A stretch of DNA of 64,000 nucleotides from Thermohalobaculum sp039187815 (GCA_039187815.1 JBCCZI010000005.1:1-64000); one strand, 5' to 3'; positions 46,760 to 56,309 are shown, numbered from the stretch's first letter. Made by a program: numbers and translations. Notes: generated by a model not told the origin, from the sequence alone.

Positions 46760-48640
46760 ATGGACACCCGCCTGCTCAGATACTACGAGTCGGAGCTGAG
46801 CTTTATCCGTGAGATGGGCGCCGAGTTTTCCGCCTCTTATCCCAAGATCGCGTCGCGTCTGGGGATGGAGGGGCTCGAGGTGCTCGATCCGTATGTCGAG
46901 CGGCTGATCGAGAGCTTTGCCTTTCTGGCGGCGCGCGTGCAGCTCGAGCTCGCGCTGCAGTACCCGACCTTCACGCAGCATCTGCTCGAGATCGTCTATC
47001 CGCACTACGCCTCGCCGACACCGTCGATGATGATCGCACATCTCAAGCCGGATCCGGCCCAAGGGGGCATGGATGATGGGTTCTTGCTGCCGGCGGGCAC
47101 GGCGCTGCGCAGTCCGCTCCGCGATGGGGACACCACGGCTTGTGTGTTCCGGACCGCCCATGATGTCCGGCTCTATCCCCTCGAGGTGGCCGAGGCCGAA
47201 TACATCGATGGCCGCGGCGAGTTGGTGGCCGCAGGCATGGGCGAGCCGCAGGAGGCACGCGCCGCGATCCGCCTGCGCTTCCGCCATCTGTCGGGAGAGC
47301 CCATGTCCTCACTCAGCGTCGAGGACTTGACGCTGTATCTTGCGGGCGATGGCGGCCAGCCCTGGCGGCTCTACGAGAACATCGTCAAGGATACGGTCGG
47401 CCTCTATGGCCGCTCGACCAATCGGCGCTCGGATTGGGTGCAGCGCCTCGGTGACTGCCCGGTCGAGCCCGTGGGGTTTGACGCCGAAGAGCGGCTGCTG
47501 CCCTATCCGGACGAAAGCTTTGATGGCTACCGGCTGCTGCAGGAATACTTCGCCCTGCCGCAGCGGTTCTTCTTTGTCCGCCTCAGTGAGCTGGCGGAGG
47601 TTTTTGCGCGGACCGAGGAGTCGACGCTCGACGTCTACATCCTGCTGTCAGAGTCCTCGCGCGAGCTGCGCAACACCCTGGACCGCGAAAGCTTCCGTCT
47701 CCATACGACCCCAGCGATCAACCTGTTCGAAAAGCGCTGCGACCGGCTCCATGTGCGCGATGTGGACCATGAGCATCACATCGTCCCGGATCGCACGGCG
47801 CCGATGGACTACGAGATCCACCATCTGAAGAAAGTCGTCGGGATCCTGGGGCAGGGCGACGACGATGTCGATTTCCAGCCCTTCTACAGCTCGGACGATA
47901 TGACGGCGGCGGGGGAGACGCGCGAGGCCTATTACGCGATCAAACGCTCGATGCGTCAGCGCTCGGAGAAACAGCGGCTGAAGGGTGCGCGGACCACCTA
48001 TCTCGGCTCCGAGATCTTCATCAGCCTGGTGGACCGGGACCAGGCGCCCTACGCCCGCACGCTTGAACAGCTCTCGGTGCAAGCCGTCTGTTCAAACCGC
48101 GATCTGCCGCTGATCCTGTCGATAGGCGGCGGCAAGACCGATTTTTATGTGCCCGATGGCGGGCCGATCTCCGAGATCCGGGCGATCGTCGCACCGACGC
48201 GCCCGCGGCCCAGCCTGGCCCAAGGCGATGCGGCTTGGCGTTTGATCAGCCATCTCAGCCTGAACTACCTCTCGATCGCCGACACCGGGCGCGGCACCGG
48301 GGCGGCGGCCTTGCGCGAGATCCTAGCGATCTATGCGCCGCTCGGAGACCGGGCGATGGAGAAGCAGCTCGAAGGGGTCGTGGGCGTCACCTCGCAGCCC
48401 ATCGTGCGGCGCATGCGGGACAAGCTGCTTTCGACCGCTGTGCGCGGGCTTGAGGTGAACGTGGCCTTCGACGAGAACATCTTCGAGGGTACCGGCGTCT
48501 ATCTGCTCGGGGCCGTGCTCGAGCGGTTCTTTGCAAAATATGTGGCCCTGAACAGCTTTACCGAGACGGTGATCAGCAGCCAGGACCGAGGAGAGATCGC
48601 GCGATGGCGTCCAAGGAGCGGAAAGCGGCTCCTGATCTGA
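46760..48640 (+). CDS. tssF: T6SS baseplate protein TssF
   Basis: This 626-aa baseplate wedge protein (VasA/ImpG family) begins with the hallmark LLRYYESELSFIREMGAEFS, and the early segment LIESFAFLAARVQLEL is also typical. The long beta-rich body and C-terminal GVYLLGAVLERFFAKYVALN end are normal. TssF2-TssG forms the wedge that holds TssK. It overlaps the next gene, tssG, by 37 bases. Confidence 0.96.
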   Translation: MDTRLLRYYESELSFIREMGAEFSASYPKIASRLGMEGLEVLDPYVERLIESFAFLAARVQLELALQYPTFTQHLLEIVYPHYASPTPSMMIAHLKPDPAQGGMDDGFLLPAGTALRSPLRDGDTTACVFRTAHDVRLYPLEVAEAEYIDGRGELVAAGMGEPQEARAAIRLRFRHLSGEPMSSLSVEDLTLYLAGDGGQPWRLYENIVKDTVGLYGRSTNRRSDWVQRLGDCPVEPVGFDAEERLLPYPDESFDGYRLLQEYFALPQRFFFVRLSELAEVFARTEESTLDVYILLSESSRELRNTLDRESFRLHTTPAINLFEKRCDRLHVRDVDHEHHIVPDRTAPMDYEIHHLKKVVGILGQGDDDVDFQPFYSSDDMTAAGETREAYYAIKRSMRQRSEKQRLKGARTTYLGSEIFISLVDRDQAPYARTLEQLSVQAVCSNRDLPLILSIGGGKTDFYVPDGGPISEIRAIVAPTRPRPSLAQGDAAWRLISHLSLNYLSIADTGRGTGAAALREILAIYAPLGDRAMEKQLEGVVGVTSQPIVRRMRDKLLSTAVRGLEVNVAFDENIFEGTGVYLLGAVLERFFAKYVALNSFTETVISSQDRGEIARWRPRSGKRLLI

Positions 48641-49680
48641 GAGGTCTTGAGGCGCTGGCCGCGGATCCAACGCGGTTTCACATCTTTAAGGCCATGCGGA
48701 TCATTGAGGCGGCCTATGCGGACAACCCCCGGGTTGGCCGGTCGCGGCGCCCGTCGCAGGATGCGGTGCGACTCAAGCAGGAGCCCGAGCTCGCGTTCCC
48801 GCCCTCGACCGTGCTCGATTTCAAGATGCCGAACGAGGAGGAGGGCGAGCCGGCGGCGCTGGTGAACCGCTTCTTTGGCATTTGGGGTCCGATGGGGCCC
48901 ATGCCGCTTCATCTGACCGAGTATGCCCGTGACCGGCTACGCAACAGCCGCGATCCGACCTTTGTCGCCTTTGCCGATGTCTTTCACCATCGCTTGCTCA
49001 GCCTGTTCTATCGCGCATGGGCCCAGGCCGAGCCGGCGCCGAGTTTTGACCGCCCCGATGACGATCCCTTTGCCAACAAGGTAGCGGCTGTGGCCGGGAT
49101 CTTCGGCGACGGCTTGGTGCGGCGCGATGCGATGCCCGACACGGCCAAACTGCGTTACTCCGGGCGCCTGTCCCATGGGACGCGCAACGAAGAGGGTCTG
49201 CTTGCCATCGTCGCCGGTTTTTTCCGCACAACTGTCTGCATCGAGAGCTTTGTCGGCAGCTGGCTGATGCTGGATGAGCGGGAGCTGTTCCGGATGCCGG
49301 GCGGGCGCCCAACCGAAGGGCTCGGCCGCTCGATCACGGTGGGCGAGCGGGTCTGGAGCCGGCAATCCAAGTTCCGCTTCCGCATCGGGCCGCTGAGCCT
49401 TGCGGCCTATGAGCGTCTGCTGCCCGGAGGTGACAGCCTCGGCCGGCTGACCTCGATCGTGCGCAATTATGCCGGAGACGGGCTCGACTGGGACGTCGAT
49501 CTGGTGTTGCGTGCGGACGAAGTGCCGCGCCCGCGCCTGGGGCGCCAGGGCGAGCTTGGATGGACGATCTGGATCGGTCAACGACCGCCTGGAAAGGATG
49601 CCGACGATCTGGTCGTCGCGCCGCAATTTGACGCCCCGCCCCGAGAGGGACGGGCAGAACCAGTGCAAGAGGGGAGTTAA
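48604..49680 (+). CDS. tssG: T6SS baseplate protein TssG
   Basis: This 358-aa protein belongs to the TssG (VasB/ImpH) family and joins two TssF copies in the baseplate wedge. It shows the early RFHIFKAMRIIEAAYAD, then FFGIWGPMGPMPLHLTEYAR, and RLSHGTRNEEGLLAIVAGFF. The C-terminal part with RFRIGPLSLAAYERLLPGG is conserved. It starts inside the end of tssF and ends three bases before the clpV start. Confidence 0.95.
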   Translation: MASKERKAAPDLRGLEALAADPTRFHIFKAMRIIEAAYADNPRVGRSRRPSQDAVRLKQEPELAFPPSTVLDFKMPNEEEGEPAALVNRFFGIWGPMGPMPLHLTEYARDRLRNSRDPTFVAFADVFHHRLLSLFYRAWAQAEPAPSFDRPDDDPFANKVAAVAGIFGDGLVRRDAMPDTAKLRYSGRLSHGTRNEEGLLAIVAGFFRTTVCIESFVGSWLMLDERELFRMPGGRPTEGLGRSITVGERVWSRQSKFRFRIGPLSLAAYERLLPGGDSLGRLTSIVRNYAGDGLDWDVDLVLRADEVPRPRLGRQGELGWTIWIGQRPPGKDADDLVVAPQFDAPPREGRAEPVQEGS

Positions 49681-49683
49681 GAA

Positions 49684-52389
49684 ATGGCCGGGATCAGCCG
49701 CGTAGCCCTGTTCGGGAAGCTCAATTCGCTTGGATACCGCGCGATCGAGAGCGCGACGGTGTTCTGCAAGATGCGGGGCAATCCGTATGTGGAGGTGGTG
49801 CACTGGGTCCACCAGATCCTGCAGCTGCAGGACAGCGACATCCACCGGATCATCAAGCATTTCGAGCTGGATCCCGCTCGATTGGTGCGTGATCTGACAG
49901 CGGCGCTGGACATGCTGCCGAGGGGGGCAACGTCGATCTCGGATCTGTCCTCGCATCTAGAGGAGAGTGTTGAGCGGGCCTGGGTCTATGCCTCGCTGCA
50001 ATATAAATCGGGTCATGCGCGGACCGGGCACCTGATCCTCGGCATGGCGAGCACGCCGAGCCTGACCAATGTGCTGGTCTCGATCTCGCCCGAGTTCAAA
50101 AAGGTAAAGGCCGAGGAGCTGAGCGAGAACTTTGCAGATGTTGTCGGTGGATCTCCCGAGGATGCGCTTGCTGCCAAGGACGGCTCGACCGTTGGCGGTG
50201 GCGCGAGCCCGGGCGAGGCGAGCGGCGCCATGGCACCGGCCCAGATGGGCAAGGAAGAGGCGCTGAAGCAGTTCACGGTGGATCTGACCGAAAAGGCGCG
50301 CAATGGCGAGATCGATGAGATCGTCGGGCGCGACGAGGAGATCCGCCAGATCGTCGACGTGCTGATGCGCCGGCGCCAGAACAACCCCATCCTGACCGGC
50401 GAGGCGGGGGTCGGAAAAACCGCAGTGGTCGAAGGCTTTGCCCTGCGGATCGCGCGGGGCGATGTGCCGCCTTCGCTCAAAGAGGCGCGGCTGCTCAACC
50501 TCGATGTCGGCCTGCTGCAGGCCGGCGCCTCGATGAAGGGCGAGTTCGAGGAACGCCTGCGCTCGGTGATCGAGGAGGTGCAGGCGAGCCCCACGCCAAT
50601 CATCACCTTCATCGACGAGACGCACACTTTGGTGGGCGCCGGAGGCGCGGCGGGCACGGGCGACGCGGCCAACCTGCTCAAACCCGCGCTGGCGCGTGGA
50701 ACGCTGCGGACGATCGGCGCGACCACCTGGGCCGAGTACAAAAAGCATATCGAGAAGGATCCCGCGCTGACCCGCCGCTTCCAGGTGGTGCAGGTGGACG
50801 AGCCGGATGAGCCCAAGGCCATCCTGATGATGCGCGGCATCGCCTCGATGCTGGAGGGCCACCACAAGGTGCAGGTCCTCGACGAAGCGCTGTCCGCCTC
50901 GGTCAAGCTCTCGGCCCGTTACATCCCTGCCCGCCAGCTGCCGGACAAATCCGTCAGCCTGCTCGACACGGCCTGCGCGCGGGTTGCCATCAGCCAGCAC
51001 GCGGTGCCGGCTGAGGTTGACGATGTGCGCCGTCGGATCCAGGCCTTGGAGACCGAGCTAGAGATCATCGGGCGCGACGCCTCGGCCGGCCTGGACGTTA
51101 CCGAGCGGCGCGAGGCCATCGACCACGCGCTGTCGGAGGAGAAGGTTCGGCTTGAGGGGCTGGAGGAGCGGTGGAACACGGAAAAGACCCTGGTCGAGGC
51201 CATCCTCGATTTTCGCGCGAAACTGCGCGAGGGGGGCGGCAAGGTTGACGAGCCGGGCGCTGAGGAAGCGCCTGAGGGCTCGGAGATGTCCGAGGAGGAG
51301 CGGGACGGCCTGCTCCGTGATCTGCGCGCGAAACAGGCCGAACTGGTCGAACTGCAAGGTGAGAGCCCGCTGATCCTACCGATCGTGGACGAACAGGCCG
51401 TTGCCTCGGTGGTCGCGGACTGGACCGGCATCCCCGTGGGCCGGATGGTCAAGGACGAGATTGCCAATGTGCTCAACCTTGCCAACATCCTGAACAAACG
51501 GGTGATCGGCCAGGACCACGCGATGGAGATGATCTCGCGTCGGATCCAGACCTCTCGCGCGCAGCTCGACAACCCGCAAAAGCCGATCGGTGTCTTCCTG
51601 CTGGCCGGCACCTCTGGCGTCGGCAAGACCGAGACCGCGCTCACGCTCGCCGAGGCGCTCTATGGCGGCGAGCAAAACGTCGTCACCATCAACATGAGCG
51701 AGTTCCAGGAGGCCCATACGGTCTCGACGCTCAAGGGCGCGCCTCCTGGCTATATCGGCTATGGCGAAGGCGGGATTTTGACCGAGGCGGTACGGCGCAA
51801 GCCCTATTCGGTGGTGCTGCTCGACGAGGTCGAGAAGGCGCACCCGGATGTGCACGAGATTTTCTTCCAGGTCTTTGACAAGGGCCAGATGGAGGACGGC
51901 GAAGGCCGTATGATCGACTTCAAGAACACGCTGATCCTGCTCACCTCGAATGTGGGCTCGGATCTGATCATGGATATGTGCGCCGACCCGGATCTGTTGC
52001 CCGACCCGGACGGGATCTCCAAGGCGCTGCGCGAGCCGTTGCTCAAGGTCTTCCCCGCCGCGCTGCTTGGGCGTCTCGTGACGATTCCGTATTATCCGCT
52101 GACCCCGTCGATGATCGCCGAGATCACCAAATTGCAGCTTGGCCGCATCGCCAAGCGCGTGCAGGCGAACCACGGCGTGCCCTTCACCTATTCCGAGGAT
52201 GTGGTGCAGACCATCGTCGACCGCTGCCAAGAGCTGGAGAGCGGCGGGCGCATGATCGACAGCATTCTGACCAACACCATGTTGCCCTCGATCTCGAACG
52301 AGTTCCTACGTCGGCTTATGGACGGCGAGGAGGTCAAGCAGGTCGCCGTCGGTGTGGCTGAGAGCGAGTTCACCTACAGCTTTGACTAG
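49684..52389 (+). CDS. tssH: T6SS sheath-recycling AAA+ ATPase TssH (ClpV)
   Basis: This 901-aa double-ring AAA+ ATPase unfolds contracted sheath. It has an N-terminal Clp-N domain that recognises TssC (residues 1-150), a first ATPase with GEAGVGKTA at about residues 239-247, and a middle coiled coil (about residues 440-570). The second ATPase has GTSGVGKTETA at about residues 642-652, LLDEVEKAHPDV and the sensor LTSNVGSD. The length and domain order are typical of ClpV rather than ClpB. It is followed by the channel gene after 184 bases. Confidence 0.97.
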   Translation: MAGISRVALFGKLNSLGYRAIESATVFCKMRGNPYVEVVHWVHQILQLQDSDIHRIIKHFELDPARLVRDLTAALDMLPRGATSISDLSSHLEESVERAWVYASLQYKSGHARTGHLILGMASTPSLTNVLVSISPEFKKVKAEELSENFADVVGGSPEDALAAKDGSTVGGGASPGEASGAMAPAQMGKEEALKQFTVDLTEKARNGEIDEIVGRDEEIRQIVDVLMRRRQNNPILTGEAGVGKTAVVEGFALRIARGDVPPSLKEARLLNLDVGLLQAGASMKGEFEERLRSVIEEVQASPTPIITFIDETHTLVGAGGAAGTGDAANLLKPALARGTLRTIGATTWAEYKKHIEKDPALTRRFQVVQVDEPDEPKAILMMRGIASMLEGHHKVQVLDEALSASVKLSARYIPARQLPDKSVSLLDTACARVAISQHAVPAEVDDVRRRIQALETELEIIGRDASAGLDVTERREAIDHALSEEKVRLEGLEERWNTEKTLVEAILDFRAKLREGGGKVDEPGAEEAPEGSEMSEEERDGLLRDLRAKQAELVELQGESPLILPIVDEQAVASVVADWTGIPVGRMVKDEIANVLNLANILNKRVIGQDHAMEMISRRIQTSRAQLDNPQKPIGVFLLAGTSGVGKTETALTLAEALYGGEQNVVTINMSEFQEAHTVSTLKGAPPGYIGYGEGGILTEAVRRKPYSVVLLDEVEKAHPDVHEIFFQVFDKGQMEDGEGRMIDFKNTLILLTSNVGSDLIMDMCADPDLLPDPDGISKALREPLLKVFPAALLGRLVTIPYYPLTPSMIAEITKLQLGRIAKRVQANHGVPFTYSEDVVQTIVDRCQELESGGRMIDSILTNTMLPSISNEFLRRLMDGEEVKQVAVGVAESEFTYSFD

Positions 52390-52573
52390 GACGCGCAAGA
52401 GTCATTCCTGCAACGATTAATGCCGGCGCGGCCCCTCGACTTGACGCAGGGGTTGCGCTGAACGGCAAACTGTTGAATTAAAAGTGCTGTGAATTGAGCG
52501 AGGCTGCCGCAGCCAGGCGCGGGCGAGCATTGTTGCGCCTCAAGGGCGGCCCAGCGGGCCGTGGGAGAACGCA

Positions 52574-53851
52574 ATGGCAAGCGAGACGACCAAGCGCCCT
52601 GCTGGTTTCTCCGACCGCGTGCGGACCCTGGTCGACAGCAATGGCTTCAACAATGCCATTTTCGCTGTCATCATCGTTAATGTGATCTCGCTGATCCTCA
52701 GCGCGTCCGAGACGCTCTCGGCCGAGTTCGGCGACATCTTCCGCGCGACCCACAAGCTGGCGCTGGCGATCTTCGTCGCCGAGATGGCGATTAAGCTCTA
52801 TGCCTTCCGCGACAAGTTCTTCAACTCGGCTTGGAACGTTTTCGATCTGGTCGTTGTTGTCGTGGCCTTGGTGCCTGAGGTCGGCAACCTGTCGATGCTG
52901 CGGATTGTACGCTTGGCACGGGCGCTGCGGCTGATTACGGCCTATCGTCAGCTCAATAGCCAGGATGCCGAGCTGCAGGAGCTCGAGGCGCTCGATCCCA
53001 AATCATTCCGGGCCCGGGTACGCGCGGTGCTTGAGACGGATGAAGCCCGTAATTTTATTCTCTCTGTAATCGTGCTGAACGGCATCATGCTCGGCATCAG
53101 CACCTCGCAAAAGCTGTCGGACAGCTCTGAGCAAATAATCTCGATCATCGACACCATCGTCATCTGGATCTTTGTCATCGAGATGGTGGCTAAGCTCTAT
53201 GCCTATCGCATGAGGTTTTTCGCGCAGGCCTGGAACATTTTCGATCTGGTGGTCGTGCTGATCTCGCTGATGCCGCAGAACGAGACGCTGTCGGTGCTGC
53301 GCGGCATGCGGGTCATCCGCGCGCTGCGGGTGATGTCGGCCTTCCCGCAGATGCGGGAGGTGGTGAAGGCGTTGATCGACGCTCTGCCCGGCATGGGCGC
53401 AGTCGTGCTGCTTTTGGCGATGATCTACTACATCTTCGGCATCATGGCGACGCTGTGGTTTGGTGAGGCCTTCCCGCAATGGTTTGGCTCGCTCGGCAAA
53501 TCGCTCTATTCGTTGTTTCAGATTATGACGCTCGAGAGCTGGTCCATGGGGATCGTGCGCCCGGTGATGGAGGTCTTCCCCTGGGCTTGGGCGTTCTTTG
53601 TGCCCTTCATCACGGCCACGGCCTTTGCAGTGCTGAACCTCTTCATCGGTATTCTCGTCAACGCCATGCAGGCCGCGGTCGAGGAGAGCCAGGAGGAGGA
53701 GCTCGAGCGGCTGCGGGACCTCGTGCGCTCCGAGAACGCCGCGGTGGCTGAGCAGGTGGCGGCGCTGCATGAGGACATCAACCGTTTGACCGCTCAGCTC
53801 CAGGCCGCGCGGGAACAGGGTGGGCCGGACCTGCCGCCGCGCGGCGACTGA
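52574..53851 (+). CDS. NavAb-like voltage-gated sodium channel with an extra N-terminal voltage sensor
   Basis: This 425-aa membrane protein has a full six-helix bacterial sodium-channel unit (about residues 158-366). Its S4 has Arg243, 246, 249 and 252, and the selectivity filter TLESWS spans residues 319-324, as in NavAb. In front lies a second voltage-sensor module (about residues 24-125) with its own S4 (Arg110, 113, 116, 119) but no pore. The two modules share near-identical stretches (FFNSAWNVFDLVVV against FFAQAWNIFDLVVV), so they arose by internal duplication. The C-terminus (about residues 367-412) is a charged coiled coil, normal for tetramer assembly. It lies on the same strand between tssH and the sheath-fusion gene, with gaps of 184 and 203 bases, so it could have its own promoter. 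Confidence 0.85.
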   Translation: MASETTKRPAGFSDRVRTLVDSNGFNNAIFAVIIVNVISLILSASETLSAEFGDIFRATHKLALAIFVAEMAIKLYAFRDKFFNSAWNVFDLVVVVVALVPEVGNLSMLRIVRLARALRLITAYRQLNSQDAELQELEALDPKSFRARVRAVLETDEARNFILSVIVLNGIMLGISTSQKLSDSSEQIISIIDTIVIWIFVIEMVAKLYAYRMRFFAQAWNIFDLVVVLISLMPQNETLSVLRGMRVIRALRVMSAFPQMREVVKALIDALPGMGAVVLLLAMIYYIFGIMATLWFGEAFPQWFGSLGKSLYSLFQIMTLESWSMGIVRPVMEVFPWAWAFFVPFITATAFAVLNLFIGILVNAMQAAVEESQEEELERLRDLVRSENAAVAEQVAALHEDINRLTAQLQAAREQGGPDLPPRGD

Positions 53852-53985
53852 CCGCTGTGCCGGCGACCGCTCCATTGGCCGCCATCCCAACCCATCCGTG
53901 ACCCCAGGGGCGCAGTTGGCCACAGCTCCAGGCGATCTTGGCCCGTGCCCCTTGCACAGGCGGGGGCTAGCTGCAAAATGAAAGG

Positions 53986-54006
53986 GCCCATGTCATTGCA
54001 ATGGGC
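53986..54006 (+). repeat. Hairpin upstream of sheath-fusion gene
   Basis: GCCCAT at 53986-53991 pairs with ATGGGC at 54001-54006 around a 9-base loop. It lies in the 203-base gap after the channel gene and could be a weak terminator for it. No T-run follows directly. Confidence 0.3.
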
Positions 54007-54054
54007 GGGTCTTCGGGTGCATTTTGACGCGCAGATCTTTTTTCGGAGTGGAGC

Positions 54055-56019
54055 ATGACCGTTACGGATATTGACGCGCCGGAAGGCGAGGAGGGCGCCG
54101 TTGAGAAAGGCCCCGCCTTCGGCACGCTCTCGGTTCCTGACAATACCGAGTCGGTCAGCGCAGATCGGACCAAGTTCCGCATCGCGATCCTTGGGGATTT
54201 TTCCGGCCGCGCCAGCCGCGGTGTGCTGGAGACGGGGGAGGCTCTGGGCGCACGCAAGCCGATGAAACTCGACGTCGACACGATTGACGATGTGATCGCC
54301 CGCTTCCGCACCCAACTCGTGCTGCCGATCGGGCCGGGCGGCGCCTCGGTCGAGGTGGAGCTTGGCAGCCTCGATGATCTGCACCCGGATGAGCTGTATG
54401 ACAATGTCGAGGTCTTTGCCGAGCTGCAGAATCTGCGGCGCATGCTCAAAGGCGGGCGCGCCGAGCAGGCGATGGAGAACCTCAAGAGCTGGGGCGACGA
54501 GTTCGGCCATCTGAAGGCTTTGGCGCGCAAGCGGGCCCGCGGCACCGAGGTGCCGGCCGACATGAAGCTAACCGATTTCCAGAAGCTGCTCGAGGCGAAC
54601 CCGGACGCACAGCCCGAGGCGACGCCGGCGGATGAGCTGATCCGGCGCATCATCGGCCCCTATGTGGTCAAGGCCGAGGATCCAGCCATTGAAGGCATGG
54701 TCTCTGCGGCGGATGAGGCGCTCTCGGGCGCCATGCGGGCGCTGCTGCACCATCCGGATTTCCAGGCGGTGGAGTCGGTCTGGCGCTCGCTCGATCTGCT
54801 GGCGCGCCGGGTCGAGACCGGCGGCGGGCTGGAGCTGGTCATCTATGACGTGGCGGCCGAGGAGATTGCGGCGGACCTTGCAGCGCATGACGAGCTGACC
54901 GAGTCTGGTCTGTTCACCATGCTGGCCGAAAAGCCGGGTCTCGATGCGGGACAGGGGCGTCTCGCGGCGCTGATCGGGCTCTACCAGTTCGAGGAGACGC
55001 CGCCCCATGCCGAGCTGTTGGGGCGCATGGCCAAGATTGCCGCCTATATCGACGCGCCGTTCGTGGCCTCGATCTCGGCCAAGCTGGTCGAGACCAAGAC
55101 CGAGGATGTTCACCATCTGACCAAGGAGGCGTGGGACGCGCTCAAGGCGTTGCCCGAGGCGTCCTATCTGGGCCTCGCCGCGCCGCGTTTCTTGCTGCGC
55201 CAACCCTATGGCAAGCGCTCGGACCCCATCGATCCCTTCGATTTTGAGGAGTTCACCCAGCGCGAAGGCCTGAAGGGCATGCTGTGGACCAACCCGGCCG
55301 TTCTGGTCGCGGTGCTGCTCGGCGCCAGCTGGACCCAAACGGGGGGCAAGGTGACGCTCGGCGGCGTCATGACGCTGGATGACATCCCCTTCCACTATAT
55401 GACCGACAGCTATGGCGATCAGATCGCCTTGCCCTGCACCGAGCGGCTGTTGACTGAGAAGACCGTGGCAATCACGGCTGAACGCGGGGTGATGCCGGTG
55501 CTCTCGATCCAGGGGCGCAACGAAGTGCGGCTCGGCTCCTGGCGCTCGGTGGCGGGAGGAGAATTGGCCGGCCCCTGGAAAAGTGGTGGCATAGGCGGCC
55601 CGGCGGCCATGAAGAAGCGCAACGACGCGGCGGTGGCCGCAGTGGCTGCGGCCTCGGCTGCGGCGGCGCCCCCGCCCATCCCGGGCGGCGAGGATGACGA
55701 TGTCGATCAGGTCATGGCCGATCTCGAAGCGGATGACGCAGAACAGGCCGAGGCCGATGATGACGGCGGCACCGAAGATCTCGACGCTCTGCTGGCCGAT
55801 CTGGACACGCCCGATGAGGATGCCGATGACGAAGGCGGCCTCGATGATCTCGATGCGCTGTTGGCCGATCTCGACGATGATGCGGGCGGGGACGATGCCG
55901 ACGACGGGGGCGACGATGATCTCGATGCGCTGCTGGCCGAGTTCGGCGATGACGACGAGGCCAGCGAGGATGACGGCGATATGGATGCGGACCTTGAAGC
56001 GCTGCTAAAGGATTTGTGA
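54055..56019 (+). CDS. TssB-TssC fusion sheath-like protein with acidic repeat tail
   Basis: This 654-aa protein joins two sheath domains. Residues about 40-150 resemble TssB (FRIAILGDFSGR, MKLDVDTIDDVIARFRTQLV, ELGSLDDLHPDELYDNVE). Residues about 195-500 resemble TssC (LLHHPDFQAVESVWRSLDLL, RQPYGKRSDPIDPFDFEEF). It stops before the region equivalent to the last 100 or so residues of TssC, which form inter-subunit contacts in the sheath. An Ala/Pro linker leads to an acidic tail (about residues 545-654) in which DLDALL-type motifs recur at 575, 598, 622 and 646. A capping or baseplate role is inferred. The stop overlaps the next start. Confidence 0.85.
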   Translation: MTVTDIDAPEGEEGAVEKGPAFGTLSVPDNTESVSADRTKFRIAILGDFSGRASRGVLETGEALGARKPMKLDVDTIDDVIARFRTQLVLPIGPGGASVEVELGSLDDLHPDELYDNVEVFAELQNLRRMLKGGRAEQAMENLKSWGDEFGHLKALARKRARGTEVPADMKLTDFQKLLEANPDAQPEATPADELIRRIIGPYVVKAEDPAIEGMVSAADEALSGAMRALLHHPDFQAVESVWRSLDLLARRVETGGGLELVIYDVAAEEIAADLAAHDELTESGLFTMLAEKPGLDAGQGRLAALIGLYQFEETPPHAELLGRMAKIAAYIDAPFVASISAKLVETKTEDVHHLTKEAWDALKALPEASYLGLAAPRFLLRQPYGKRSDPIDPFDFEEFTQREGLKGMLWTNPAVLVAVLLGASWTQTGGKVTLGGVMTLDDIPFHYMTDSYGDQIALPCTERLLTEKTVAITAERGVMPVLSIQGRNEVRLGSWRSVAGGELAGPWKSGGIGGPAAMKKRNDAAVAAVAAASAAAAPPPIPGGEDDDVDQVMADLEADDAEQAEADDDGGTEDLDALLADLDTPDEDADDEGGLDDLDALLADLDDDAGGDDADDGGDDDLDALLAEFGDDDEASEDDGDMDADLEALLKDL

Positions 56020-56309
56020 TGGATATGACTATTCCGGGTGGAGGCGATTACTTTCGCTATGAAATCACGATCATGTTCTACAACTCTCGGTATTGGCTCA
56101 TTCGGGGAGAAGAGCACTTGCCGAACATGTTGCAGAACAACGGTCCTTATCCAAAACCGGTGGGGTGTGTGATCGTGAAGTCGCACCAGACGGCGTCATC
56201 AACGCTGCTCAAGGGGAAGAGCTTGAGTGATATGTGGATGATCAACCCGCTCATCGTCGAGCGACTGCGCAATGAGGAGATGCTGGTCGAGATTACGATC
56301 GACGATTGA
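56019..56309 (+). CDS. Small unknown T6SS-locus protein before vgrG
   Basis: I do not recognise this 96-aa protein. It starts at an ATG overlapping the sheath-fusion stop (TGATG), with AAGGA upstream; a methionine two codons later is possible. It appears to be mixed alpha/beta, with no signal peptide or membrane span. Aromatic-rich YFRYEITIMFYNSRYWLIRG lies near the start, and the acidic end is VEITIDD. Overlap with the fusion gene and position 36 bases before vgrG suggest it helps load the spike or assemble the baseplate, but there is no direct evidence. Confidence 0.6.
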   Translation: MDMTIPGGGDYFRYEITIMFYNSRYWLIRGEEHLPNMLQNNGPYPKPVGCVIVKSHQTASSTLLKGKSLSDMWMINPLIVERLRNEEMLVEITIDD

